Assembly: GCF_013410955.1 (NCBI RefSeq)
Contig: NZ_JACCCG010000004.1
Span: forward strand, 427,670 to 491,669
From: Microbacterium sp. AK009
GTDB taxonomy: Bacteria; Actinomycetota; Actinomycetes; Actinomycetales; Microbacteriaceae
Reading direction: 5' to 3'
Length of the DNA stretch: 64,000 nucleotides
Part shown: positions 25,092 to 34,335 of the stretch, in pieces
How positions within the stretch are numbered: the first letter of the stretch is position 1
Layout: every line of letters begins with the position of its first letter
The notes under the pieces: model-generated
Databases searched by the model: none
What the model saw: only the letters and a program-made list of their open reading frames with translations
What the model was told of the DNA's origin: nothing
Translations under genes and position numbers: made by a program

Positions 25092-26692
25092 TCGCCCCGG
25101 CCCCCCGGCTGTGCGTCACCCGGCTGCTCGACCCGCGGGAAGAGCGGCGAGAGGGCGTTGACGCTCGTGCCCGGGCGGAGCTGCCCCCAGCGACCCGCAT
25201 CGCGGAGCGCCTGATCCCGCAATCGGCCGAGTGACTCGGCCGCGCCGAGCCCCACCCACAGCTTCTCGGTGGCGATCGGCATGATCGGCGACAGCAGCAC
25301 CGCGAGCGCGCGGAGCCCCTCGGCGGCGGTGTAGAGCACCGTGTCGAGGCGGCTGCGGGAGCCCTCGTCCTTCGCGAGCACCCAGGGCTCGTTCTCGGTG
25401 ATGTACAGGTTCAGCGCATCGACGATCGTCCAGATCGCGGCGATGGCCTCATCCAGCCGGAACCGTTCGATCGCGGCATCCGCCCTCTCCACCGCACTCG
25501 CCACGGTCTCGCGGATGACCCGGTCGCCGTCGGTCTCCTCCCCCGCGGGCGGCACGATCCCCTCCCGGTACCGGGCGATCATCGCCGTCGTGCGCGAGGC
25601 GAGATTCCCGAAGCCGTTGGCGAGCTCCGCCTGGTACCGGGCCGAGAGGTCCTCCCACGAGAACGAGCCGTCCTGACCGAACGCGATCGCGGAGAGGAAG
25701 TAGAACCGGTACGCATCCGACCCGAAGACGTCGGTGATCTCCGTGGGGGCGATCCCCGTCAGCTTCGACTTCGACATCTTCTCGCCGCCGACCAGCAGCC
25801 ACCCGTGGGCGAAGACGCCGCGGGGCACCTCGACGCCGGCCGCCATGAGCATGGCGGGCCAGATGACGGCGTGGAAACGCAGGATGTCCTTGCCGACGAC
25901 GTGGTACGCGGGCCACCGCCGGGCGAACTCCTCGGGGTCGGAGCCGAAGCCGACGGCGGTGGCGTAGTTCAGCAGCGCATCCACCCACACGTAGATGACG
26001 TGGGTCTCATCCCACGGCACCTTGATGCCCCAGTCGAACGTCGACCGCGAGATCGAGAGGTCCTTCAGCCCCTGCTTGACGAAGGAGATGACTTCGTTCC
26101 GCGCCGACTCGGGCCGGATGAAGTCGGGGTTGTCGGCGTAGAGCTTCAGCAGCGGCTCGGTGAACTCGCTGAGCTTGAAGAAGTAGTTCTTCTCCTGCAG
26201 GAGCTCCAGGGGCTTGGAGTGGATGGCGCAGACCTTCAGGCCCTCGAACGCGCCGGTGCCGTCCACGATCTCGGACTCGGTCTTGAACTCCTCGCAGCCC
26301 ACGCAGTACAGCGCCTCGAACTCGCCGGCGTAGATGTACCCGCGGTCGTAGATGGCCTGCACGAACTGACGCACGCGCTCCTCGTGCCGGGGCTGGGTGG
26401 TGCGGATGAAGTCGTCGTTGGCGACATCCAGGGTCTGAAGGAGCGGAAACCACGACTCCGCCACCAGCCGGTCCACCCACTCCTGCGGGGTGGCCCCGTT
26501 CGCGGCGGCGGCGCGCAGCATCTTCTGCCCGTGCTCGTCGGTGCCGGTCAGCATCCAGGTGTCGTCGCCGGCCTGGCGGTGCCAGCGCGCCAGCGCGTCC
26601 ACGGCGACGGTGGTGTAGCCGTGGCCGATGTGGGGCACGTCGCTGGGATAGTAGATCGGCGTCGTGATGTAGAAGGATCGGCCGGAAGTCAC
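25088..26692 (-). CDS. metG: Methionyl-tRNA synthetase
   Basis: A 534-residue class I synthetase. The HIGH signature occurs as HIGH at about residues 21-24, KMSKS is exact, and the anticodon-binding helical domain follows (NPLASRTT-like FGNLASRTTAM). It lacks the C-terminal tRNA-binding extension found in E. coli MetG. Only one Cys pair of the zinc knuckle is visible (CVGCEE), so this is the shorter zinc-insertion type. GTG start at 26692, six bases after TAGAAT. That -10 box overlaps the stop codon of the upstream rsmI gene. Confidence 0.96.
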   Translation of the reverse strand: MTSGRSFYITTPIYYPSDVPHIGHGYTTVAVDALARWHRQAGDDTWMLTGTDEHGQKMLRAAAANGATPQEWVDRLVAESWFPLLQTLDVANDDFIRTTQPRHEERVRQFVQAIYDRGYIYAGEFEALYCVGCEEFKTESEIVDGTGAFEGLKVCAIHSKPLELLQEKNYFFKLSEFTEPLLKLYADNPDFIRPESARNEVISFVKQGLKDLSISRSTFDWGIKVPWDETHVIYVWVDALLNYATAVGFGSDPEEFARRWPAYHVVGKDILRFHAVIWPAMLMAAGVEVPRGVFAHGWLLVGGEKMSKSKLTGIAPTEITDVFGSDAYRFYFLSAIAFGQDGSFSWEDLSARYQAELANGFGNLASRTTAMIARYREGIVPPAGEETDGDRVIRETVASAVERADAAIERFRLDEAIAAIWTIVDALNLYITENEPWVLAKDEGSRSRLDTVLYTAAEGLRALAVLLSPIMPIATEKLWVGLGAAESLGRLRDQALRDAGRWGQLRPGTSVNALSPLFPRVEQPGDAQPGGRGE

Positions 26693-26698
26693 CCGAGA

Positions 26699-26704
26699 AT
26701 TCTA
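26699..26704 (-). promoter_or_regulatory. -10 box, leaderless start of metG, overlapping the rsmI stop
   Basis: TAGAAT on the minus strand, six bases before GTG at 26692. Its first three bases are the TAG stop codon of rsmI. Confidence 0.55.
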
Positions 26705-27547
26705 GGTGGAGCCGATGCCGCCTTCCGCCGTGTGACGGGCGGCCAGCGCCGCTTCGTAAAGATCTCGACGGGACAGGCCCGTCTGACCGGCGACGTCTGC
26801 CGCGGCATCCTTCAACCGCATGCCCCCCGCGACGAGGTCGGTCACCTCGGCGACACCGTCGGCGAGCGAGACCCCACGGCGCTCGGCGCCTGTGACCACG
26901 ACGACGATCTCACCGCGGACCCCGTCGGCCGCCCACTCCGCGAGCTCGCGGAGAGACCCGCGGCGGATCTCCTCGTGGAGTTTCGTGAGTTCTCGGCAGA
27001 CCGCGGCGGGGCGTTCGGGCCCGAACGCGCGGGCGAGCGCACCGAGCGTCTCGGCGATTCGGGACGGCGCCTCGAAGAACACCATCGTCCGCCGCTCGGT
27101 CGACAGTTCCGCGAAGAGCGCGTCGCGTTCGCCGGCCTTGCGCGGCGGAAAGCCCTCGAAGGTGAAGCGGTCGGTCGGCAGCCCCGAGGCGGCGAGAGCG
27201 GTCACCACGGCGCTCGGACCCGGGATCACCGTGACGGTGACGCCCTCGACAGCCGCCCGCGCGACGACGGAGAAGCCCGGATCGCTCACTGTCGGCATGC
27301 CCGCGTCGCTGAGGAGGAGGACATCCTGCTCGCGGGCGAGCTCGACGATCTCCGCCGCTCTGCCCTTCTCGTTGTGATCGTGCAGGGCGATCAGCCGCGG
27401 GCGGTTCTCGACCCCGAGGGCGGCGAGAAGGCGCTGGGTCGTGCGGGTGTCCTCCGCGGCGATGACGGGAGCGTCTGCCAGTGCGCGCCGGAGCCGATCC
27501 GACGCATCGCCGAGGTTGCCGATCGGGGTGGCCGCGAGGATCAGCAT
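26702..27547 (-). CDS. rsmI: 16S rRNA (cytidine-1402-2'-O)-methyltransferase
   Basis: A 281-residue tetrapyrrole-methylase-fold enzyme that 2'-O-methylates C1402 in the decoding centre of 16S rRNA. Marks are ATPIGNLGDAS at the N-terminus, EDTRTTQRLL, LHDHNEKG and LLSDAGMPTVSDPG. ATG at 27547 is six bases after TAAGCT, indicating a leaderless mRNA. It is divergent from the mannosyltransferase gene, a pairing also seen in mycobacteria. Confidence 0.95.
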   Translation of the reverse strand: MLILAATPIGNLGDASDRLRRALADAPVIAAEDTRTTQRLLAALGVENRPRLIALHDHNEKGRAAEIVELAREQDVLLLSDAGMPTVSDPGFSVVARAAVEGVTVTVIPGPSAVVTALAASGLPTDRFTFEGFPPRKAGERDALFAELSTERRTMVFFEAPSRIAETLGALARAFGPERPAAVCRELTKLHEEIRRGSLRELAEWAADGVRGEIVVVVTGAERRGVSLADGVAEVTDLVAGGMRLKDAAADVAGQTGLSRRDLYEAALAARHTAEGGIGST

Positions 27548-27553
27548 GCCGTC

Positions 27554-27559
27554 AGCTTA
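27554..27559 (-). promoter_or_regulatory. -10 box, leaderless start of rsmI
   Basis: TAAGCT on the minus strand, six bases before the ATG at 27547. Confidence 0.5.
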
Positions 27560-27574
27560 GGCGGCGCGCGCCTT

Positions 27575-27580
27575 TAGGCT
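27575..27580 (+). promoter_or_regulatory. -10 box, leaderless start of the mannosyltransferase gene
   Basis: TAGGCT, seven bases before the GTG at 27588. The divergent rsmI -10 box is 15 bases away, so the two promoters must share or compete for the region. Confidence 0.5.
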
Positions 27581-27587
27581 GGTCGAC

Positions 27588-29111
27588 GTGACCGCCCCCG
27601 CACCCGCGCTGACCCGGCCGTCGGCGTGGGACCGGTGGCAGCACCGGATCTCCGGCGACGGCTCGCTCGCCCGCCGGTGGACGGTCCTCGCCGCGACGGC
27701 GGTGACCCTCCTCGCCGCCGTGCTGCGGTTCTGGAACCTCGGTCACCCCGACGCCCTGGTCTTCGACGAGACGTACTACGTCAAGGACGCCTGGAGCCAG
27801 TGGGTGCTGGGGTACGCCGCCGAGTGGCCGAAAGGTGACGACACCAACGACCGGTTCGTCGCCGGCGAGACCGGGATCTTCAACGCCGACGATCCCGCGT
27901 TCGTCGTGCATCCGCCGCTCGGGAAGCTCCTCATCGGCGCGGGGATGGCGCTCTTCGGCGCCGACTCGTCGTTCGGCTGGCGGTTCGCGACCGCGCTCGC
28001 GGGGACGGCGCTCGTGCTCGTGCTGTTCCTTCTCGCCCGCACGCTCACCGCCTCGACCGTCTTCGCCACCGTCGCGGGTCTGCTGCTCGCCGTCGATGGC
28101 CTCGCCATCGTGATGAGCCGGGTGGCTCTCCTCGACATCTTCGTGGCGCTGTTCGTGCTCATGGCGTTCTGGTTCGTCGCCCTCGATCGGCGGCGCCTCC
28201 CCGATCGGCTCGCCGCCGCGCTCGCCCTGCGATCACCCGACGGCGAGGGGGGGTATCGCCTCGGACCTCTGCTGTGGGATCGGCCATGGCTCGTGGCAGC
28301 CGGGGTCGCCGCCGGCGCCGCGAGCGGCGTGAAGTGGTCGGGGCTGTATGCGCTCGCGGGGATCGGCATCTACGCCGTCGTCACCGACCTCCTCGCCCGG
28401 CGACGGGCCGGCATCCGGCTCTGGGCGGTCGACGGGGTGCTCCGGCAGGGGCCGGTGTCGTTCCTGCTGCTCGTTCCGGTCGCCGCGCTGATCTACCTCG
28501 CCTCGTGGTGGGGCTGGCTGGGCACCACCGGGGGGTACGACCGTCAGCGCGCCGCGACGGCGCTCGAGAGCCTGTGGATCTACCACCAGAACATCTATAC
28601 CTTCCACGTCGGCCTCGACACCGACCACGCCTACCAGAGCCCCGCGTGGCAGTGGCCGCTGCTGCTGCGCCCGACCTCGATGTACTACGACCAGACCGAC
28701 GCCGGGGTGCAGAACATCTACTCGATGCCGAACCCGCTCATCTGGTGGGCGGGGGTCGCGGCGGTGGTCTACCTCGCGTACCGGTTCTTCCGCGATCGCG
28801 ACTGGCGCCACGCGCTCGTCCTCACCGGCGTCGCCGTGACGTATCTGCCGTGGCTGCTCTACCCCGAGCGCACGGTGTTCCAGTTCTACACCGTGGCGAT
28901 CCTGCCCTTCACGGTGCTGGCGCTCACCTTCGCACTGCGCGACATCACCCGATCCCCCGACCCGCAGCGCCGCCTGCCCGGCAGGGTGGCCGTGGTCGCC
29001 TTCCTCGGGGTCGTGCTGCTGGTGTCGGCCTTCTGGTACCCGATCCTCACCGCGACGACGGTGCCCTACGACTTCTGGCGGGCGCACAACTGGCTCCCCG
29101 GCTGGGTCTAA
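27588..29111 (+). CDS. pmt: Protein O-mannosyltransferase (PMT family)
   Basis: A 507-residue polytopic membrane glycosyltransferase. The catalytic acidic motif [11 protein letters not shown] lies in the first extracytoplasmic loop, followed by [10 protein letters not shown], both hallmarks of PMT and its mycobacterial orthologue. It transfers mannose from polyprenyl-phosphate-mannose to Ser/Thr of proteins exported by Sec. About eleven helices are visible. GTG at 27588 fits a leaderless start. It is divergent from rsmI and overlaps the end of hemL by four bases. Confidence 0.92.
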   Translation: MTAPAPALTRPSAWDRWQHRISGDGSLARRWTVLAATAVTLLAAVLRFWNLGHPDALVFDETYYVKDAWSQWVLGYAAEWPKGDDTNDRFVAGETGIFNADDPAFVVHPPLGKLLIGAGMALFGADSSFGWRFATALAGTALVLVLFLLARTLTASTVFATVAGLLLAVDGLAIVMSRVALLDIFVALFVLMAFWFVALDRRRLPDRLAAALALRSPDGEGGYRLGPLLWDRPWLVAAGVAAGAASGVKWSGLYALAGIGIYAVVTDLLARRRAGIRLWAVDGVLRQGPVSFLLLVPVAALIYLASWWGWLGTTGGYDRQRAATALESLWIYHQNIYTFHVGLDTDHAYQSPAWQWPLLLRPTSMYYDQTDAGVQNIYSMPNPLIWWAGVAAVVYLAYRFFRDRDWRHALVLTGVAVTYLPWLLYPERTVFQFYTVAILPFTVLALTFALRDITRSPDPQRRLPGRVAVVAFLGVVLLVSAFWYPILTATTVPYDFWRAHNWLPGWV

Positions 29112-30454
29112 GCCTCGGGAGGGGTGGCCGCGGCCGCCGCGGCGGCCGCCTTCGGAAGCGCGGCGAGGATCTTCTCCAGCGCCTCGTCATCGTGCGCGGC
29201 CGTAAGGAACCACGCCTCGAACACGCTCGGCGGAAGCGAGACCCCCGCATCGAGCATCGCGTGGAAGAAGGCGCGGTAGCGCCATCCCTCCTGATCCCGC
29301 GCATCGTCGTAGTCGCGCACCGGCCGGTCGCGGAAGGCGATCGAGAACAGGCTCCCGGCGTGGGTGATGACATGAGCGACACCGGCGGCGTCGAGGGCCT
29401 CCCCCGCGGCGCGGGAGACCACCCCGGCGGCACGATCGACGTGCGCGTAGACGGCCTCGTCGGCCAGGCGCAGAGTGGCGAGCCCCGCGGCCACCGCGAG
29501 CGGGTTCCCGCTCAGGGTCCCCGCCTGGTAGACGGGTCCGAGCGGGGCGAGCAGCTCCATCAGGTCTCGGCGACCACCGATGCCCGCAAGCGGCATCCCG
29601 CCTCCGATGACCTTGCCGAAGGTGACGAGGTCGGGCGTCCAGGACGCCCCGGCCCGGTGCTCGAGTCCCCACCAGCCGGCGGGATCCACCCGGAAGCCGG
29701 TGAGCACCTCGTCGGAGATGAGCAGGGCGCCGTGGGCGTGCGCGGTGTCGGCGAGGAAGGCGTTGAAGCCGTCTTCGGGCAGGAGGATGCCCGCGTTGGC
29801 GCCGGCGGCCTCGGTGATGACGGCGGCGATGCGGTCCGGGTGACGGGCGAACGCCTCCTCGATCGCGCCCCGGTCGTTGTACGGCAGCACCAGGGTCAGC
29901 GCGGCGATGTCGGCAGGGACACCCGCCGATCCGGGGAGCCCGAGGGTCGCCACCCCCGAGCCCGATTCGGCGAGGAGGCCGTCGGAGTGACCGTGGTAGT
30001 GCCCGGCGAACTTCACGATGAGGTCCCGCTGGGTGGCGCCACGGGCGATGCGGATCGCGGTCATGGTCGCCTCGGTGCCGGTGGACACCAGGCGCAGCCG
30101 CTCGATCTCGGAGGCCTTCCCGACCCGGAGTCGGTCGATGACCGCCTCGGCGAGGAGCGTCTCGCCCGGGGTCGAGGCGCCGAAGGACAGTCCGCGGGCG
30201 GCCGCCTCCTGCACCGCGGCCACGACGCCCGGGTGGGCGTGGCCGAGGAGGGCGGGCCCCCACGAGGCGACGAGATCGACGTACTCGCGTCCTGAGACGT
30301 CGCGGACGTACGCGCCGTGCGCGCCGACGATCGACAGCGGGGTGCCCCCCACCGAGCCGAAAGCGCGGACAGGGGAGTTGACGCCGCCGGGGATCACAGC
30401 ACGGGCCCGCGCGGCGGCCTCGATGTTGTCGGTCGGAGTGAGGGTCATGCTCAT
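29108..30454 (-). CDS. hemL: Glutamate-1-semialdehyde 2,1-aminomutase
   Basis: A 448-residue PLP enzyme that makes 5-aminolevulinate from glutamate semialdehyde, the second step of the C5 pathway begun by HemA. Marks are [34 protein letters not shown] and the PLP lysine in [11 protein letters not shown]. The ATG at 30454 overlaps the hemB stop as ATGA and is preferred over GTG 30463. The C-terminus has an odd run of alanines (eleven Ala in the last eighteen residues). Last gene of the heme operon. Confidence 0.95.
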   Translation of the reverse strand: MSMTLTPTDNIEAAARARAVIPGGVNSPVRAFGSVGGTPLSIVGAHGAYVRDVSGREYVDLVASWGPALLGHAHPGVVAAVQEAAARGLSFGASTPGETLLAEAVIDRLRVGKASEIERLRLVSTGTEATMTAIRIARGATQRDLIVKFAGHYHGHSDGLLAESGSGVATLGLPGSAGVPADIAALTLVLPYNDRGAIEEAFARHPDRIAAVITEAAGANAGILLPEDGFNAFLADTAHAHGALLISDEVLTGFRVDPAGWWGLEHRAGASWTPDLVTFGKVIGGGMPLAGIGGRRDLMELLAPLGPVYQAGTLSGNPLAVAAGLATLRLADEAVYAHVDRAAGVVSRAAGEALDAAGVAHVITHAGSLFSIAFRDRPVRDYDDARDQEGWRYRAFFHAMLDAGVSLPPSVFEAWFLTAAHDDEALEKILAALPKAAAAAAAATPPEA

Positions 30455-31443
30455 CGCGCCCACCTTTCTGCCGCCTCCACGGCCCAGTACGTCAGCACCG
30501 CGTCGGCGCCCGCGCGGACGATGCTCTGCAGCGACTCGTCGACGGCGCGGTCCCGGTCGATCCAGCCGTGTGCGGCGGCGGCCTCGATCATGGCGTATTC
30601 GCCGCTGACCTGGTACGCCCAGACGGGAACCGGGGAGGATGCCGCGGCATCGGCCAGCACGTCGAGGTACGACATCGCGGGCTTGACCATGACGATATCC
30701 GCGCCCTCGGCGACGTCCAGCGCGACTTCGAGGGCGCCCTCGCGGCGGTTCCCCGGATCGAGCTGGTAGGTGCGCCGGTCACCCTGCAGGGAGGACTGGA
30801 CGGCCTCGCGGAAGGGGCCGTAGAACGCCGAGGCGTACTTGGCCGCGTAGGCGAGGAGCGCGACGTGGGAGAACCCGGCCTCATCGAGGGCGGAGCGGAT
30901 GACGGCGACCTGGCCGTCCATCATCCCGGACAGCCCCAGGAGCTCGGACCCAGCGGCAGCCTGTGCGAGGGCCATGTCGCGGTACCGCTCGAGGGTCGCG
31001 TCGTTGTCGACACCCCCCGCCGCGTCGAGCACGCCGCAGTGACCGTGGTCGGTGAATTCGTCGAGGCACAGGTCGGTCTGCACGACGAGGTCGGAGCCGA
31101 CCTCCTCCGCCGCGATGCGGGTGGCGACATTGAGGATGCCGTCGGGGTCGGTCGCGCCCGAGCCCCGCGCGTCTTTGTGCTCGGGGACGCCGAAGAGCAT
31201 GACGCCGCCGATGCCCGCGGCAGCCGCACGGTGCAGCTCGCCGCGGAAGGAGTCGAGGGAGTGCTGCTGCACGCCCGGCATCGAACCGATCGGCAGAGCC
31301 GCGTCGGCGTTCTCGCGGACGAACATCGGCAGCACGAGCTGGGCGGGGTGCACCCGGGTCTCGGCGACCAGGCGCCGCCAGGCGGCGCTCCGCCGGAGCC
31401 GCCGGGGGCGGGTGGCGGGGAACGGCGGCGGGGTGGAGGTCAT
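30451..31443 (-). CDS. hemB: Porphobilinogen synthase
   Basis: A 330-residue enzyme condensing two 5-aminolevulinates to porphobilinogen. Marks are the metal/active-site segment [28 protein letters not shown] and the Schiff-base lysine in [13 protein letters not shown]. The DLCL-DEFT region has Cys at two of the usual metal positions, so a Mg/Zn mixed type is likely. ATGA overlaps join it to hemC upstream and hemL downstream. Confidence 0.96.
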   Translation of the reverse strand: MTSTPPPFPATRPRRLRRSAAWRRLVAETRVHPAQLVLPMFVRENADAALPIGSMPGVQQHSLDSFRGELHRAAAAGIGGVMLFGVPEHKDARGSGATDPDGILNVATRIAAEEVGSDLVVQTDLCLDEFTDHGHCGVLDAAGGVDNDATLERYRDMALAQAAAGSELLGLSGMMDGQVAVIRSALDEAGFSHVALLAYAAKYASAFYGPFREAVQSSLQGDRRTYQLDPGNRREGALEVALDVAEGADIVMVKPAMSYLDVLADAAASSPVPVWAYQVSGEYAMIEAAAAHGWIDRDRAVDESLQSIVRAGADAVLTYWAVEAAERWAR

Positions 31444-32363
31444 GCGCGGTCCTCTCGGGCGCCGGGGCCGACCGGCGCCAGGTCGGCCGCGCCTTCAGCC
31501 AGAAGCTCGTCGGCGACGCGTACGGCCAGCTCTGCGGCGACGCCGGGGTCGTCGGCGTCGGCGGCGTGGGCGCTGGTGAGCTGTGCCGTGCCGTCGGGGC
31601 GGTAGATCCGTGCGGTGAGGAACATCAGCCCGTCGTCGAAGAAGGCGTGGGCCCCGATCGGGGCCGCGCAGCCCGCCTCCAGACGCGCCAGGACGCCCCG
31701 CTCGGCGTCGACGGCCAGGCGGGTCGGGCGGTGGTCGAGCCGCGAGACGCGGTGCTCTTCGCCGGCACGCGTCTCGACGGCGAGCGCGCCCTGCGCGGGG
31801 GCGGTGGGCCAGCGCTCCAGCGGCAGGAACTCCGTCGCCGCGTCGGAGCGATCGATGCGGCTGAGCCCGGCGGCGGCGAGGAGGATGGCGTCGAGACGCC
31901 GCTCCGGGTCATCCGACCCCACCCGGGAGAGGCGGGTGTCGATGTTGCCGCGGATGTCGACGAGGTCGAGGTCGGGGCGCCGCGCGGCGAGCTGCGCCCT
32001 ACGGCGGGGCGAGCCCGTGCCCACGCGCGCGCCCTCGGGAAGGGTGTCGAGGGTGAGTCCGTCGCGCGCGCAGAGCGCGTCGCGCGCGTCCGCCCGGGTC
32101 GGAACGGCTCCGATCGCAAGGCCCTCCTCGGGGGCGGTGGGAAGGTCCTTGTACGAGTGGACGACGACGTCCACCTCACCGGCGCGAAGCGCCGCGCGCA
32201 GCGCCGTGGCGAAGACGCCCGCGCCGCCGAGCGACGCCAGCGGCGCGCTCGAGCGGTCGCCGTCCGAGACGATCGGCACGAGCTCCGCGCCGAGGGCCGC
32301 CGCGACGGCGCCCGCCTGCGCCATCGCCAGTGCGCTGGCGCGGGTTCCCAGACGCAGGGTCAT
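31440..32363 (-). CDS. hemC: Hydroxymethylbilane synthase
   Basis: A 307-residue enzyme polymerising four porphobilinogens into hydroxymethylbilane. LGTRASALAMAQA starts the protein, VHSYKDLPT gives the substrate site, and LEAGCAAPIGAHA holds the Cys that binds the dipyrromethane cofactor. ATG at 32363 overlaps the chdC stop (ATGA); a longer open frame upstream is out of the chdC frame and non-coding. The next enzyme, uroporphyrinogen-III synthase (HemD), is not found between hemC and hemB. Confidence 0.96.
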   Translation of the reverse strand: MTLRLGTRASALAMAQAGAVAAALGAELVPIVSDGDRSSAPLASLGGAGVFATALRAALRAGEVDVVVHSYKDLPTAPEEGLAIGAVPTRADARDALCARDGLTLDTLPEGARVGTGSPRRRAQLAARRPDLDLVDIRGNIDTRLSRVGSDDPERRLDAILLAAAGLSRIDRSDAATEFLPLERWPTAPAQGALAVETRAGEEHRVSRLDHRPTRLAVDAERGVLARLEAGCAAPIGAHAFFDDGLMFLTARIYRPDGTAQLTSAHAADADDPGVAAELAVRVADELLAEGAADLAPVGPGAREDRA

Positions 32364-33043
32364 CGCACCACGTCGGCGATCTCGGCGGGGTCGATCAGGC
32401 GTCCGGTGAAGAACGGCACCTCTTCGCGCACGTGACGTCGCGCCTCGGTGGCCCGGAGGTAGCGCATCAGGTCGACGAGGTCGATGACGTCGTCGGCTTC
32501 GAGGGCGAGGAGCCACTCGTAGTCGCCGAGCGCGAAGCTCGCCACGGTGTTGCTCTGCACCTGCGGGTAGTCCCGGCCCATCCGGCCGTGCTCGCCGAGC
32601 ATCTTGCCGCGCTCTTCGGCAGGGAGGAGGTACCACTCGTAGCTGCGCACGAACGGGTACACCGTCAGCCACTGCTTCGGCGCGAGGCCCCGGGCGAACG
32701 CCGGGCTGTGGTCGCGGCTGAACTCCGCGTCGCGGTGCACGCCCATGGCGTTCCAGGTCGGCGCGAGCGGGGCGAGCTCGCGGGTGCGCCGGAGGTCGCG
32801 CAGCACCGACTGCAGGTGCTCCGCGGAGTTCCCGACGAGCCAGAGCAGGAGATCGGCGTCGGCGCGCAAGCCCGAGACGTCGTAGACGCCGCGGAGGGTG
32901 TCGCCGGCCGTCGTCGCCGCGTCGACGATCGACGGCAGCCCCTCGGCCACCGGAGTCCCGGGCTGACGTCGCAGCACCGCCCAGAGGGCGTAGTGGCGGT
33001 CGTTCGGGGTCTGGGGCGAAGCGGAGGGGGCGGTATCGGTCAC
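32360..33043 (-). CDS. chdC: Coproheme decarboxylase (HemQ)
   Basis: A 227-residue member of the chlorite-dismutase fold that oxidatively decarboxylates coproheme to heme b in the coproporphyrin-dependent route of Gram-positive bacteria. The segment LTVYPFVRSYEWYLLP includes candidate catalytic Tyr, and GEHGRMGRDYPQVQSNTVASF includes the proximal His region typical of actinobacterial HemQ. GTG at 33043 overlaps the cgoX stop (GTGA). Its presence shows the cell uses the coproporphyrin route, not the protoporphyrin one. Confidence 0.94.
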   Translation of the reverse strand: MTDTAPSASPQTPNDRHYALWAVLRRQPGTPVAEGLPSIVDAATTAGDTLRGVYDVSGLRADADLLLWLVGNSAEHLQSVLRDLRRTRELAPLAPTWNAMGVHRDAEFSRDHSPAFARGLAPKQWLTVYPFVRSYEWYLLPAEERGKMLGEHGRMGRDYPQVQSNTVASFALGDYEWLLALEADDVIDLVDLMRYLRATEARRHVREEVPFFTGRLIDPAEIADVVR

Positions 33044-34335
33044 CCCTCCATCCTCCCCCGTTCCGCGGAGGAGTGGCCACTCGCCCTCTCGACGGTGAGA
33101 GATGTCGCGAGCGCCTCGGCCTGGCGGACGACGGCGGAAAGACCCGTGCCCGCCCGCTCCTCGCCCACGGCGAGGACGGGGTCCTCCGGGTCGGCGCGAC
33201 CCCAGCGATCCCACGTGCGCACGGTGTGGTCCAGGAGCGCCTCCACGGGTGCACCCAGGAGCGCCTCGGCGTCGCGGACGGCCGCGGCGACGGCATCCGG
33301 AGCGGCAGAGCCGTCGTACGACAGCCGCACCGCTTCCCGCTGACCGAGGGACTCGCGGATCCAGGGCCATTTCGCGGTGAGGTGGGTCAGGGCGCGAGCG
33401 CGCACGCCCTGGACGTCGGGACCGACGAGCACGCCGGTGCCCCGCGGGGCATCGCGCCACGCGGCTGCCTCGACGACCAGTGTGACCACGGTGATGCGCC
33501 GGTGGGGGTCGGGCGCCCGCCGGGGGCGGGCGAGGATCGGGATGCCGCGGAGCCGGCGTCCGCCCACCTCGATGCCGTCGTCGGCGACGGCCGTGACCCG
33601 GGCGCCGGCGGTGAGTTCGGCGCCGTGCGCGGCGGCGTCGGTCACGAGGGCGTCGACGAGACGGAACACCCCGCCGCGCACCCCGGCGACCTGACTGCCG
33701 GCGGGGGAGGTGGAGCGGATGGATGCGACGGCGGCGGCGAGCGACCCGGTGCGGCGGAATTCCTCGCGAAGTCGCGGCGATGCGCTGTCGATCGGCAGCG
33801 CGTCCGGGGTGGTGGAGTGCACGCCCCGGACGACCGGGGCGACGAGGGCGTCGACGACGCGGTCGCCCATACGCGCGCGGACGAGGGCGCCCAGGGTGTC
33901 GGCCGACGCTCCCTCCTCCGGGGGAAGGATCGCGTCCTGGCGGGCGCGGGCGAGGCCCGACGCGCCGAGGGCGGGGAGGAGGGACTCGTCGAGGATCGTC
34001 GGGATGCCGAGGAGCCCCGCCGCAGGGAGCGGGAAGGCGCGGTCGCTCCGCTCCTGCACCCAGGCGGGCGAGCCGGCCGCGGGTGCGACGATGTCGCCCG
34101 CGAGCCCGAGCTCGCCCAGCAGCGCCAGAACGGTCCCGGGCCCGTCACCGCCCCGGGTGGCGAAGGACTCAGCCCCGGCGTCGAGCGCCACGCCCGCGAC
34201 ATCCTGCCGTGACACCTGGCCGCCGAAGACGCTCTCCGCCTCGAAGAGCCGCACCCGGAGACCTGCGAGCGCGGCGCGCCGGGCGAAGACCAGCCCCGCC
34301 ACTCCCCCGCCGACGACGAGGAGGTCAGCGGTCAT
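33040..34335 (-). CDS. cgoX: Coproporphyrinogen III oxidase, FAD-dependent (HemY/HemG family)
   Basis: A 431-residue flavoprotein. The FAD-binding N-terminus has VVGGGVAGLVFARRAA and the acidic end LFEAE; the C-terminus has the second FAD contact around the AVGEERAGTGLSAVV region. In organisms with HemQ this enzyme oxidises coproporphyrinogen III to coproporphyrin III with oxygen. Its start overlaps the end of hemE by 11 bases. Ferrochelatase (cpfC), the next step, is not in this operon. Confidence 0.9.
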   Translation of the reverse strand: MTADLLVVGGGVAGLVFARRAALAGLRVRLFEAESVFGGQVSRQDVAGVALDAGAESFATRGGDGPGTVLALLGELGLAGDIVAPAAGSPAWVQERSDRAFPLPAAGLLGIPTILDESLLPALGASGLARARQDAILPPEEGASADTLGALVRARMGDRVVDALVAPVVRGVHSTTPDALPIDSASPRLREEFRRTGSLAAAVASIRSTSPAGSQVAGVRGGVFRLVDALVTDAAAHGAELTAGARVTAVADDGIEVGGRRLRGIPILARPRRAPDPHRRITVVTLVVEAAAWRDAPRGTGVLVGPDVQGVRARALTHLTAKWPWIRESLGQREAVRLSYDGSAAPDAVAAAVRDAEALLGAPVEALLDHTVRTWDRWGRADPEDPVLAVGEERAGTGLSAVVRQAEALATSLTVERASGHSSAERGRMEG

